Part shown: positions 1 to 6,078 of the stretch, one piece after another
How the letters are laid out: the number at the start of each line of letters is the position of its first letter
Numbering within the stretch: position 1 is the first letter of the stretch
From: an uncultured Eubacteriales bacterium
Lineage (GTDB): Bacteria > Bacillota_A > Clostridia > Oscillospirales > Oscillospiraceae
DNA: 6,295 nt
Direction of reading: 5' to 3'
Assembly: GCA_949739085.1 (NCBI GenBank)
Contig: CATIYU010000088.1
Span: forward strand, 1-6,295
Position numbers and translations under genes: made by a program
Notes under the pieces: model-generated
Databases searched by the model: none
What the model was told of the DNA's origin: nothing
Seen by the model: the letters and a program-made list of their open reading frames with translations, nothing else

Positions 1-985
1 GCTTCTCCACCTCGGCCACGGTGACCATGTTGTAGTCCCCCTCAATGGAGTGCTTCAGGGCGGACGCCGCCACGGCGAACTCCACCGCCTCCTGGGTGCT
101 CTTACCGGAGAGCAGGGCGTAGATGAGACCGCCGCCGAAGCTGTCGCCGCCGCCCACCCGGTCTACGATATGGAGATGGTAGCTCTTGGAGAAGCAGTAG
201 TTTTCCCCGTCGTAGAGCATACCGGCCCAGTCGTTGTCGCTGGCGGAAATCGAGGCGCGCAGGGTGATGGCCACCTTCTCAAAGCCGAATTTGTCCGCCA
301 GCTGCTTGGCCACGGACTTGTAGCCCTCGTGGTTGAGCTTGCCGCCATAGATGTCGGTATTCTCCGCCTCAATGCCAAAGACGTCCTTGGCGTCCTCCTC
401 GTTGGAAATGCAGACGTCCACGTACTGGCACAGCTCAGTCATGGCGGCCCGGGCCTGCTCCCGGGTCCAGAGCTTGCCCCGGTAGTTGAGGTCGCAGGAG
501 ATCTTCACGCCCTTAGCCTTGGCGGCTTTGCAGGCCTCGCGGCAGATCTCCACCACGTTGGGCCCCAGGGCCGGGGTGATGCCGGTAAAGTGGAACCAGT
601 CCGCGTCCTCAAAAATCTTGTCCCAGTCGAAGTCCCCGGGCTGGGCCTCCTGGATGGCGGAGTGGGCCCGGTCGTAGATGCAGACGCTGCCCCGCTGGCT
701 GGCGCCCTTCTCCAGGTAGTAGATGCCCACCCGGTCTCCGCCCCGGACGATCATAGAGGTGTCCACACCGAAGCAGCGGAGGGAATCCACGGCGGCCTGG
801 CCGATGGCGTGCTTGGGGAGCTTGGTAACGTAGGCGGCGTCCAGGCCGTAGTTGGCCAGGGACACGGCTACGTTGGCTTCGCCGCCGCCGAAGGTGGCCT
901 GCATCTGGTCGTTCTGGAAGAAGCGGTAGTAGCCGTTGGGGGCCAGGCGGAGCATGATCTCGCCGAAGGTGATAACTTTACCCAT
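1..985 (-). CDS. kdgK: 2-keto-3-deoxygluconate kinase (PfkB family), 3' end cut by window edge
   Basis: Cytoplasmic sugar kinase that phosphorylates 2-keto-3-deoxygluconate (KDG) with ATP to KDPG, the step between UxuA and the aldolase. The visible 328 residues start MGKVITFGEIMLRL and run in frame to the left edge. Ribokinase/PfkB hallmarks seen: FGGGEANVAVSLA near residues 32-44 (substrate-side glycine motif), CDLNYRGKLW at 164-173, as usual in KDG kinases, and VGGGDSFGGG at 277-286 with the presumed catalytic base Asp281. The motif is GGGD rather than the more common GAGD of PfkB proteins. The family is about 330-345 residues, so only around ten are probably missing. The ATG at 985-983 is preceded by AAAGGAGAAATAATATC, a good ribosome binding site. 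It lies 37 bp after the aldolase stop on the same strand, so the two are probably co-transcribed. The substrate is inferred from motifs and neighbours; another PfkB sugar kinase would be conceivable out of context. Confidence 0.93.
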   Translation of the reverse strand, partial: MGKVITFGEIMLRLAPNGYYRFFQNDQMQATFGGGEANVAVSLANYGLDAAYVTKLPKHAIGQAAVDSLRCFGVDTSMIVRGGDRVGIYYLEKGASQRGSVCIYDRAHSAIQEAQPGDFDWDKIFEDADWFHFTGITPALGPNVVEICREACKAAKAKGVKISCDLNYRGKLWTREQARAAMTELCQYVDVCISNEEDAKDVFGIEAENTDIYGGKLNHEGYKSVAKQLADKFGFEKVAITLRASISASDNDWAGMLYDGENYCFSKSYHLHIVDRVGGGDSFGGGLIYALLSGKSTQEAVEFAVAASALKHSIEGDYNMVTVAEVEK

Positions 986-1021
986 GATATTATTTCTCCT
1001 TTATTAATCCACTATTTTTGC

Positions 1022-1984
1022 TTATTTCTGCACCAGATGGAGGGCGAAGCCGCTGAGTTCGGTCTTCAAGTAAATGGCACTGGTCCTGCCCTTGCCATCC
1101 GTCTTCCGGGTCGCCTCGTCAAAGACCACACCCTGACGGCTCAGGTGGTACACCGCCCGATCCACGTTGTTGGTGCCGATGGCGATGTGTCCGTTTTTCC
1201 CCAGATAGGGCTGCTTCATGCACTCCACAGCCTTCCCGGCAAAGACGGAGGAATTGCCCGCCTTATACTCCAGGCCGAACAGTGCGCAGAGGGTTCTGGC
1301 GGTCTCCTGGGCCTCCTGCTCGTTCCCGCAGTTGACGCCGACATGGTGGAGAGAAAAGCCCAGCATAGTCTTCACCGCTTCCTTGCAGATGCGGGTGATC
1401 TCCTCCCAGCATTCCCCCTCAATGAGGTCTTTCTTTACCATCCAGGTGCCGCCGCAGGCCACGATCTGGTCAAAGGCCAGGTAGTCCAGCATATTTTTCG
1501 TGTTCACGCCGCCGGTTGGCATCCAGCGCAGATTCCGGTAGGGCCCCGCCAGGGCCTTCAGCTTCTCCACGCCACCGTTCTGCTCGGCAGGGAAGAACTT
1601 CACCACCTCCAGGCCCAGGGCCATGGCCTGCTCCATCTCTCCGCCGGTGGCGGTGCCGGGGAGCATCAACGCTCCCTTTGAGAGGCCGTACTTCACGATT
1701 TCCGGGTTGAAGCCCGGGCTGACGATAAATTTCGCCCCCGCGTCCAGGGCCCGGTCCACCTGCTCCTTAGTGAGCACTGTGCCCGCGCCCACCAGCACGT
1801 CCGGCGCTCCGGCAGCAATGCGGCGGATGGCCTCCTCTCCGGCGGCAGTGCGGAAGGTGACCTCGGCGGCGGGGAGCCCGCCTTCCGCCAGGGCCCGGGC
1901 CAGCGGCAGGGCCTTATCCGCATCCTCAATGGCGATAACCGGCACGATGCCGATTTGGGAAATAGTTTGAAGAATCTCATTCAT
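1022..1984 (-). CDS. eda: KDPG aldolase fused to a C-terminal VOC (glyoxalase-fold) domain
   Basis: Class I aldolase of 320 residues that splits KDPG into pyruvate and glyceraldehyde-3-phosphate; this family often also cleaves 4-hydroxy-2-oxoglutarate. Residues 1-205 are the TIM-barrel aldolase. Seen are EVTFRT with Glu41 (Glu45 of E. coli Eda), GAGTVLTKEQV at 66-76, FIVSPGF at 86-92, VVKFFPAE with the Schiff-base Lys129 (Lys133 of E. coli), PTGGV at 156-160 and the phosphate-side ACGGTWM. E. coli Eda is about 213 residues. Here roughly 110 more follow (209-320), starting FSLHHVGVN and including GHIAIGT at 265-271 and a final FALHLVQ strand, which fits a single VOC module. Its role is not known from the sequence. 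The start is the ATG at 1984-1982 behind GAGGAGGAACGCTGCA. The frame stays open upstream to 2227, but that stretch has no family similarity and crosses the promoter. First gene of the eda-kdgK operon. Confidence 0.95.
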   Translation of the reverse strand: MNEILQTISQIGIVPVIAIEDADKALPLARALAEGGLPAAEVTFRTAAGEEAIRRIAAGAPDVLVGAGTVLTKEQVDRALDAGAKFIVSPGFNPEIVKYGLSKGALMLPGTATGGEMEQAMALGLEVVKFFPAEQNGGVEKLKALAGPYRNLRWMPTGGVNTKNMLDYLAFDQIVACGGTWMVKKDLIEGECWEEITRICKEAVKTMLGFSLHHVGVNCGNEQEAQETARTLCALFGLEYKAGNSSVFAGKAVECMKQPYLGKNGHIAIGTNNVDRAVYHLSRQGVVFDEATRKTDGKGRTSAIYLKTELSGFALHLVQK

Positions 1985-2031
1985 TGCAGCGTTCCTCCTC
2001 AACAGATACAATATAGGATACCCATGTACGC

Positions 2032-2044
2032 CCGCGTTAAGAGC
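2032..2044 (+). repeat. 13-bp direct repeat, copy 1 (CCGCGTTAAGAGC)
   Basis: Exact 13-bp match to 2288-2300. This copy lies next to the predicted transcription start of the minus-strand eda operon, in its leader. Both copies are in the same orientation although the operons diverge. It is not palindromic. Function unknown. Confidence 0.6.
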
Positions 2045-2053
2045 TATAGTCTT

Positions 2054-2081
2054 ATTATAATACTTGTATACTAGAATGCAA
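2054..2081 (-). promoter_or_regulatory. Promoter of the eda-kdgK operon
   Basis: Read on the minus strand, a TTGCAT -35 box (2081-2076) and a perfect TATAAT -10 box (2059-2054) are separated by 16 bp. Transcription would start near 2047-2045, giving a leader of about 60 nt before the aldolase ATG. A palindromic GTATAC-core operator fills most of the spacer, so a bound repressor would block RNA polymerase directly. Seen in sequence; activity is inferred. Confidence 0.65.
2063..2074. promoter_or_regulatory. Operator candidate O1 (CTTGTATACTAG)
   Basis: Near-palindrome with one mismatched base pair around a GTATAC core, located between the -10 and -35 of the minus-strand promoter. It differs by one base from the perfect palindrome at 2243-2254. 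The E. coli hexuronate regulators UxuR/ExuR, which are also GntR/FCD proteins, bind sites with the same GTATAC centre. The GntR/FCD protein encoded at 5062-5736 is therefore the likely ligand. This assignment is by analogy. Confidence 0.6.
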
Positions 2082-2173
2082 TAAGACAGATTTGAGAAAA
2101 TTCCATTGTTTTTTTGTACAACATGCCTATCCACCCCCCGTCCCTCTCCCCCACCGCCAAGAACCGGCCGCTT

Positions 2174-2189
2174 CTTATAGTAGTATAAG
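2174..2189. repeat. Inverted repeat CTTATA-GTAG-TATAAG in the divergent region
   Basis: Two perfect 6-bp arms around a 4-bp centre, lying between the two GTATAC operators. It lacks the GTATAC core, so it is not a third copy of the same site. It could be an operator for another protein or an AT-rich promoter relic. No convincing -35 partner is visible on either strand. Confidence 0.3.
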
Positions 2190-2242
2190 GCCAAGGACTC
2201 CCTGCTTGGACGCTTTGCACAAAACAATTGGTAAAAGGTTAT

Positions 2243-2254
2243 CTAGTATACTAG
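2243..2254. promoter_or_regulatory. Operator candidate O2 (CTAGTATACTAG, perfect palindrome)
   Basis: Perfect 12-bp palindrome with a GTATAC core, ending 8 bp upstream of the TTGACT -35-like element that faces uxuA. It is the second copy of the motif in the eda promoter, and its centre is 180 bp from that of O1. The pair suggests joint control of both operons by one dimeric regulator, possibly with DNA looping. Binding is inferred. Confidence 0.6.
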
Positions 2255-2262
2255 TAGACAAA

Positions 2263-2291
2263 TTGACTTTCTTGTGTTACAGTAGTACCGC
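2263..2291 (+). promoter_or_regulatory. Possible uxuA-uxuB-gntR promoter
   Basis: A good -35-like TTGACT at 2263-2268 lies just downstream of O2. At 17-bp spacing the -10 position reads TACCGC (2286-2291), a poor match. At 14 bp it reads TAGTAC, which is no better placed. The promoter is therefore weak or mis-assigned. The uxuA start codon is about 55 bp downstream of the -10 position, a normal leader length. The true start site cannot be fixed from sequence alone. Confidence 0.35.
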
Positions 2292-2300
2292 GTTAAGAGC
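2288..2300 (+). repeat. 13-bp direct repeat, copy 2 (CCGCGTTAAGAGC)
   Basis: Exact copy of 2032-2044, 256 bp away, at about the expected start of the uxuA transcript. Both copies are closely preceded by GTAC. The chance of an exact 13-mer recurring within 360 bp is roughly one in a thousand, so a regulatory or duplication origin is plausible but unproven. Confidence 0.6.
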
Positions 2301-2311
2301 ACAACAACCTT

Positions 2312-2325
2312 GCTTCTCCGGAAGC
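2312..2325 (+). promoter_or_regulatory. Small leader hairpin with TCCG tetraloop before uxuA
   Basis: GCTTC-TCCG-GAAGC forms a 5-bp stem closed by a C-G pair around a UNCG-class tetraloop. It ends 4 nt before the uxuA ribosome binding site (AAGGAG, 2330-2335). It leaves the binding site free, so a role in mRNA stability is more likely than translational blocking. Short enough that chance cannot be excluded. Confidence 0.3.
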
Positions 2326-2344
2326 TTGCAAGGAGATCGAAACT

Positions 2345-3421
2345 ATGAAAATGACATTCCGCTGGTACGGCTCCAACAGCGACAGCATTTCTCTGACCCA
2401 GATCAGGCAGATTCCCGGCATGACCGGCCTCATGGGCGTCCTGGACTACAAAGCCGCCGGGGAGCTCTGGACTAGAGACGAGATCAAAGCCTACATGGAC
2501 GAGGTCCACGCCGCCGGTCTGGCGTGCGAGGTCATCGAATCCGTCAACGTCCACGAGGACATCAAAATGGGCCTCCCCTCCCGGGACAAGTATATTGAAA
2601 ACTACTGCCTCACCATCCGCAATCTGGCCGAGTACGGCGTAAAGGTGATTGTCTACAACTTTATGCCGGTCTTCGACTGGCTGCGCACGGATCTGGCCCG
2701 CCTGATTCCCGAGGACGGCTCTAACAGCCTCTACTTTGACGAGGCCGAGCTGGGGGATATGGGCCCCCTGGAAATCGTGCGCAACACCATTGAAAACTGC
2801 AACGGCTTCACCCTCCCCGGCTGGGAGCCGGAGCGCCTCAGCGAGCTGGAGACCACCCTGGAGCGCTATCAGTCCATCACCCCCGACGGCCTTCGGGCCA
2901 ACTACAAGTACTTTCTAGACGCCGTCATCCCCACCTGCGAGGAGTGCGGCGTGGTGATGGCCTGCCACCCCGACGACCCGGCCTGGCCCATTTTCGGCCT
3001 GCCCCGCATTGCCCACAGCCAGGAGGATTTTGATAAAATCGTCCGGCTCCACAACTCCCCCGCCAACGCCCTCTGCCTCTGCACCGGCTCTCTGGGCTCC
3101 AACCCGGAAAACGACATTCCCTCCATCATCCGCCACTTCGGGGAGATGGGCCGCATCGGGTGCCTCCATGTGCGCAACGTCAAGCATCTGGGCCGCCGGA
3201 AGTTCCGGGAGGCCGCCCACCTCAGTTCCGCCGGGGACCTGGACCTCTTTGAGATCATGAAAGCTGTCTACAACACCTGCCCGGATGCCTATATCCGCCC
3301 CGACCACGGCCGCATGATCTGGGGCGAGGTGGGCCGCCCCGGCTACGGCCTCTACGACCGGGCCCTGGGGGCTGTCTATCTTAACGGCCTCTGGGAGGCC
3401 ATTGAGAAGATGTCCAAATAG
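2345..3421 (+). CDS. uxuA: D-mannonate dehydratase
   Basis: Cytoplasmic metal-dependent enzyme (EC 4.2.1.8) that dehydrates D-mannonate to 2-keto-3-deoxygluconate. The 358-residue product is full length for the TIM-barrel UxuA family. It begins [17 protein letters not shown] and carries the family's conserved blocks: MACHPDDP at 205-212, [10 protein letters not shown] at 244-253, CLHVRNVK at 273-280, [13 protein letters not shown] at 316-328 and [19 protein letters not shown] at 332-350. His208, Cys246, His275 and Asp320 match in type and spacing the metal ligands described for the streptococcal enzyme, so the site looks intact. The ATG follows AAGGAG with a 9-nt spacer. First gene of the plus-strand operon; its product feeds the kinase encoded on the other strand. 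Control is probably through the GTATAC operators upstream. Confidence 0.97.
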   Translation: MKMTFRWYGSNSDSISLTQIRQIPGMTGLMGVLDYKAAGELWTRDEIKAYMDEVHAAGLACEVIESVNVHEDIKMGLPSRDKYIENYCLTIRNLAEYGVKVIVYNFMPVFDWLRTDLARLIPEDGSNSLYFDEAELGDMGPLEIVRNTIENCNGFTLPGWEPERLSELETTLERYQSITPDGLRANYKYFLDAVIPTCEECGVVMACHPDDPAWPIFGLPRIAHSQEDFDKIVRLHNSPANALCLCTGSLGSNPENDIPSIIRHFGEMGRIGCLHVRNVKHLGRRKFREAAHLSSAGDLDLFEIMKAVYNTCPDAYIRPDHGRMIWGEVGRPGYGLYDRALGAVYLNGLWEAIEKMSK

Positions 3422-3433
3422 GAGGAGAATTTT

Positions 3434-5044
3434 ATGAAACTCAACTACGAGGGATTGCAGGACCGCTCCGCCTGGACTGCCGCCGGTGTGAAGCTGCCCG
3501 CTTACGACTGGCGGGAGCTGCGGGAAGCCACGGAACAGAACCCTGTCTGGGTCCATTTCGGCGGTGGGAATATCTTTCGGGGGTTCATTGCCCGGCTCCA
3601 GCAGGAGCTGCTGAACCAGGGTCTGGCCCGGCATGGCATCTACGCTGTCAGCGGCCACAGCAGCGAGACCATTGAAAAAATTTACCGGCCCCACGACTGC
3701 ATGACCCTGCTGGTGAGCCTCCTGCCCGACGGGCGCATGGAGAAGGAGGTGGTGGCCTCCGTGACGGAGGGCCTCTGCGCCGGAAGCGGCTTCCTGGAAG
3801 ACATGGCAAAGCTGCGGGCCGCTTTCCGCAGTCCCTCCCTACAGATGGCCAGCTTCACCATCACCGAGAAGGGTTATGCCCTCACCGGCCTGACCGGGGA
3901 CTATCTGCCCTCTGTGGAGGCCGACATGGAAAACGGTCCCCAGAACTGCTCCCACACCATGAGCCTCGTTGCCGCCCTGCTGCTGGAGCGCTTCCAGGCT
4001 GGCGGCGCATCACTGGCCCTGGTAAGCATGGACAATTGCTCCCACAACGGTGAGAAGCTCCGCTCCAGCGTCACGGCCATTGTGGACAAGTGGGTGGAGA
4101 GAGGCTTTGTATCCCCGGAATTTGCCGCCTGGGTGCGGGATGAGGAGAAGGTCTCCTTCCCCTGGTCCATGATTGACAAGATCGTCCCCCGTCCCTCCCA
4201 AGTGGTAGAGGAGGCGCTTACCGCCGCTGGAATCGAGGACATGGCCCCCATTGTCACCGGCAAGAACACCTTCATTGCCCCCTTCGTCAACGCGGAGGAG
4301 CCTGAATATCTGGTGATTGAGGACCGGTTCCCCAACGGGCGTCCCCCCTTGGAGAAGGCCGGGGTGTACATGACGGACCGGGACACTGTGAACCGCACGG
4401 AGAGGATGAAGGTCACCACCTGCCTCAACCCCCTCCACACCGCTCTGGCGGTCTTCGGATGCCTGCTGGGCTTTGAAACCATCGCCTCAGAGCTGAGGGA
4501 CCCGGAGCTGAAAGCTCTGGTGGAGCGGTTGGGATACACGGAGGGCCTGCCCGTGGTGTCTGACCCGAAGATCATCCGGCCCCTGGACTTCCTCCGGGAG
4601 GTGCTAGAAAAGCGCATCCCAAATCCCTTCCTGAACGACACCCCTCAGCGCATCGCCACCGACACCAGCCAGAAAGTGCCCGTCCGCTACGGCGAGGCCA
4701 TCAAGGGCTATCTGGCCCGGGAGGACTTGGATGTTACTGGACTCACCGCCATCCCCTTGGCCATCGCCGGTTGGCTGCGCTATCTGCTGGCGGTGGACGA
4801 CCTGGGCCAACCCATGACGTGCAGCAGCGACCCTATGCTGGAAACTTTGCAGCGCCAGCTCCAGGGCGTGGTCCTGGGCCAGCCCGCCAGCGCGGAGGGC
4901 AAACTGGAGCCCATTCTCTCCAACGCCGTGCTCTTCGGCACGGACCTGGCCGCGGCGGGGCTAAGCGGCAAAATTAAGGGCATGTTCCAGGAGATGCTGG
5001 CAGGCCCCGGCGCGGTCCGGGCCACGTTGAAACACTATCTGTAG
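3434..5044 (+). CDS. uxuB: D-fructuronate reductase (D-mannonate oxidoreductase)
   Basis: NAD(H)-dependent oxidoreductase (EC 1.1.1.57) of the long-chain mannitol dehydrogenase family, interconverting D-fructuronate and D-mannonate in the cytoplasm. The 536-residue product has the N-terminal dinucleotide-binding block WVHFGGGNIFRGF at 39-51, then MDNCSHNGEKL at 199-209, SFPWSMIDKIVPRPS at 241-255 and the catalytic block MKVTTCLNPLHTAL at 325-338. There Lys326, Asn332 and His335 are the expected Lys/Asn/His set of the family. E. coli UxuB is about 50 residues shorter; the longer form is ordinary in Bacillota. The ATG sits 12 bp after the uxuA stop behind AGGAGGAGAATTTT, so the two are tightly coupled. 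The family also contains mannitol and tagaturonate enzymes; the adjacent uxuA and GntR regulator make fructuronate the best substrate call. Confidence 0.93.
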   Translation: MKLNYEGLQDRSAWTAAGVKLPAYDWRELREATEQNPVWVHFGGGNIFRGFIARLQQELLNQGLARHGIYAVSGHSSETIEKIYRPHDCMTLLVSLLPDGRMEKEVVASVTEGLCAGSGFLEDMAKLRAAFRSPSLQMASFTITEKGYALTGLTGDYLPSVEADMENGPQNCSHTMSLVAALLLERFQAGGASLALVSMDNCSHNGEKLRSSVTAIVDKWVERGFVSPEFAAWVRDEEKVSFPWSMIDKIVPRPSQVVEEALTAAGIEDMAPIVTGKNTFIAPFVNAEEPEYLVIEDRFPNGRPPLEKAGVYMTDRDTVNRTERMKVTTCLNPLHTALAVFGCLLGFETIASELRDPELKALVERLGYTEGLPVVSDPKIIRPLDFLREVLEKRIPNPFLNDTPQRIATDTSQKVPVRYGEAIKGYLAREDLDVTGLTAIPLAIAGWLRYLLAVDDLGQPMTCSSDPMLETLQRQLQGVVLGQPASAEGKLEPILSNAVLFGTDLAAAGLSGKIKGMFQEMLAGPGAVRATLKHYL

Positions 5045-5061
5045 AGGCAAGGAGGGATACG

Positions 5062-5736
5062 GTGCATCTGCCAGAACGCCAGAGCCGTGAGAGCGGAAGA
5101 GACTACGCCCTGCGGACGGTCAAGGAAAACATTATCACGCTGGAGCTGGCCCCCGGGAGCCAAATCAGCGAAAACGAGCTGGCGGCGGAGATGGGCCTCT
5201 CCCGTACGCCCGTGCGGGAGGCGCTGATTGAGCTGGCTAGGGTAAAAATTATAGAAATTCAGCCCCAGAAGAGGAGCACCGTGTCCCGCATTGACTGCGG
5301 CCTGGTGGAGGAGGCCCGCTTTATGCGCAGCGTCTTGGAGTGCGCGGTAGTGGAGCTTGCCTGCCGCCTGGCCGACCCCGCCGGACTGGACCGCTTGCGG
5401 CAGAACCTTTTGTTGCAAAATTTCTATCTGGACAGCTTCTACCCGGATACCGTCCGGGACCTGGACAATCAATTCCACGGGATTTTATTTGATATAGCCC
5501 GGAAGCCGGAGGTATTTGCCCAGATTCAGAACATCTCCATCCACTTTGAGCGGGCCCGCAGCATTGCCCTCTCTACCGTAAAGAACACCAGGATTGTAGA
5601 GGATCACCAGGCAATTATGGATGCCATCTCCCAGAGGGACGCCCCTAGGGCCCGGGCCCTCATGGCGGAACATTTGGACCGGTATGAAATCGACACCGCC
5701 GCCATCCGGGAAAAATATCCCCAGTATTTTAAATAG
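5062..5736 (+). CDS. GntR-family (FadR/FCD) transcriptional regulator, likely UxuR-like
   Basis: DNA-binding regulator of 224 residues, typical for the FCD subgroup. The N-terminal winged helix-turn-helix includes ISENELAAEMGLSRTPVREALIEL at about 35-58, with the classic SRTPVREAL recognition helix, followed by a wing around QKRSTVSRID. The C-terminal helical FCD domain (about 82-212) keeps the putative metal/ligand residues Asp135 and His139 (LDNQFH), His182 (EDHQAI) and His204 (EHLDRY), so it probably senses a carboxylated sugar such as a hexuronate or aldonate. The start is GTG at 5062-5064, chosen because AAGGAGGG lies just upstream; the next in-frame Met (44) is inside the HTH. It follows uxuB by 17 bp, so it is probably autoregulated with the operon. 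E. coli UxuR is of the same class, but true orthology cannot be shown here, so no symbol is given. Confidence 0.92.
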   Translation: MHLPERQSRESGRDYALRTVKENIITLELAPGSQISENELAAEMGLSRTPVREALIELARVKIIEIQPQKRSTVSRIDCGLVEEARFMRSVLECAVVELACRLADPAGLDRLRQNLLLQNFYLDSFYPDTVRDLDNQFHGILFDIARKPEVFAQIQNISIHFERARSIALSTVKNTRIVEDHQAIMDAISQRDAPRARALMAEHLDRYEIDTAAIREKYPQYFK

Positions 5737-5747
5737 GGACGCACTCT

Positions 5748-5777
5748 GCCGCTGGCCGCGCTTGTGCGGCTAGCGGC
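5748..5777 (+). terminator. GC-rich hairpin after the regulator gene
   Basis: A 12-bp stem (5748-5759 with 5766-5777, one G-U pair) closes a 6-nt GCTTGT loop, starting 11 bp after the gntR stop. It is very stable but has no direct T-run after it (TCGTTGCCC follows). Alone it is not a textbook intrinsic terminator; it may act with the next hairpin or protect the mRNA 3' end. Confidence 0.6.
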
Positions 5778-5781
5778 TCGT

Positions 5782-5817
5782 TGCCCTTTGCAAATTTTTG
5801 CAACAGGGGCACTTTTT
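5782..5817 (+). terminator. Second hairpin followed by TTTTT
   Basis: TGCCC (5782-5786) pairs with GGGCA (5807-5811). Inside that, TTGCAA (5788-5793) pairs with TTGCAA (5798-5803) around an ATTT loop, with a small internal loop between the stems. TTTTT follows at 5813-5817. This is the better intrinsic terminator of the pair and probably ends the uxuA-uxuB-gntR transcript. Confidence 0.55.
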
Positions 5818-5950
5818 GAAAGAGGCGGATCTCTTCGCCTTATAGAAGATAGAAAGTGTTTTCTCTTAATGAATATCCAGATGTGGCAAATTATCAGTGG
5901 CGGCGGGAAACTATCCACGAAAGCCACCACAACGGAGCTGCGGCACAATG
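5818..5950. other. Intergenic stretch with nothing recognised
   Basis: About 130 bp between the convergent terminators. A plus-strand frame is open from 5764 to 6108, but it starts inside the terminator hairpin, lacks a ribosome binding site and matches nothing I know. Only weak short inverted repeats are seen, such as GTGGC/GCCAC at 5897-5927. No RNA gene is recognised. Confidence 0.5.
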
Positions 5951-5973
5951 AAAAAGAGGGAAACGAGTTTCCC
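5951..5973 (-). terminator. Intrinsic terminator of the broken rubrerythrin-like gene
   Basis: Read on the minus strand, GGGAAA (5973-5968), a CTCG loop and TTTCCC (5963-5958) form a hairpin, followed by TC and TTTTT (5955-5951). This is a standard rho-independent layout. It sits 40 nt after the stop codon of the rubrerythrin-like fragment on the same strand, so it is most simply that gene's original terminator. Confidence 0.75.
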
Positions 5974-6012
5974 CCGTTCCCCTCAAAAAGTGCTGAAATT
6001 GTGGCGAATATC

Positions 6013-6072
6013 TTACTTGAAGTACCGCTCCAGCAGGCCCTTAAACGCCTTGCCGTGGCGGGCCTCGTCTTG
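6013..6072 (-). pseudogene. 3' remnant of a rubrerythrin-like gene
   Basis: Only the last 18-19 codons remain, encoding DEARHGKAFKGLLERYFK followed by TAA at 6015-6013. This matches the conserved C-terminal end of one rubrerythrin/ferritin-like subgroup in anaerobes, where a DEARHGKAF block (metal-ligand Glu and His of a helix) leads into GLLxRYF. Rubrerythrins are diiron peroxidases that detoxify hydrogen peroxide. Upstream in the same frame comes Gln, Tyr, then TAG at 6078-6076, and the DNA becomes AT-rich, so homology stops at about 6070. GC-rich codons (GAG, GCC, CGC, GGC, CTG) resemble the host genes. A terminator follows in the right place. No start codon or ribosome binding site exists, so the fragment should not be functional. 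The family assignment is from memory of the motif and rests on a short stretch. Confidence 0.65.
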
Positions 6073-6078
6073 ATACTA

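Noticed and set aside
50..1681. 543-residue open frame on the plus strand
   Set aside because: It is antisense to kdgK and eda, both of which have clear family motifs and ribosome binding sites. The translation is low-complexity (Gly/Val/Leu/His rich), as expected from the complement of GC-rich genes.
2110..2125. TTGTACAA palindrome (2114-2121) as a third operator
   Set aside because: Lacks the GTATAC core and is not placed at a promoter; an 8-bp palindrome is expected by chance in AT-rich DNA.
1985..2227. N-terminal extension of the aldolase to 2227
   Set aside because: The frame is open, but the extension crosses the promoter and operator, has no family similarity, and the ATG at 1984 has a strong ribosome binding site and matches the usual aldolase start.
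2915..3694. 259-residue minus-strand open frame
   Set aside because: Shadow of uxuA and uxuB. No recognised domain and no ribosome binding site noted.
3901..4641. 246-residue minus-strand open frame
   Set aside because: Lies wholly within uxuB, with serine/arginine-rich composition typical of an antisense frame.
5885..5930. B12-box-like GCCACTG on the minus strand, suggesting a cobalamin riboswitch
   Set aside because: The other conserved blocks of that riboswitch are missing, it lies downstream of a terminator, and no target gene follows on that strand.
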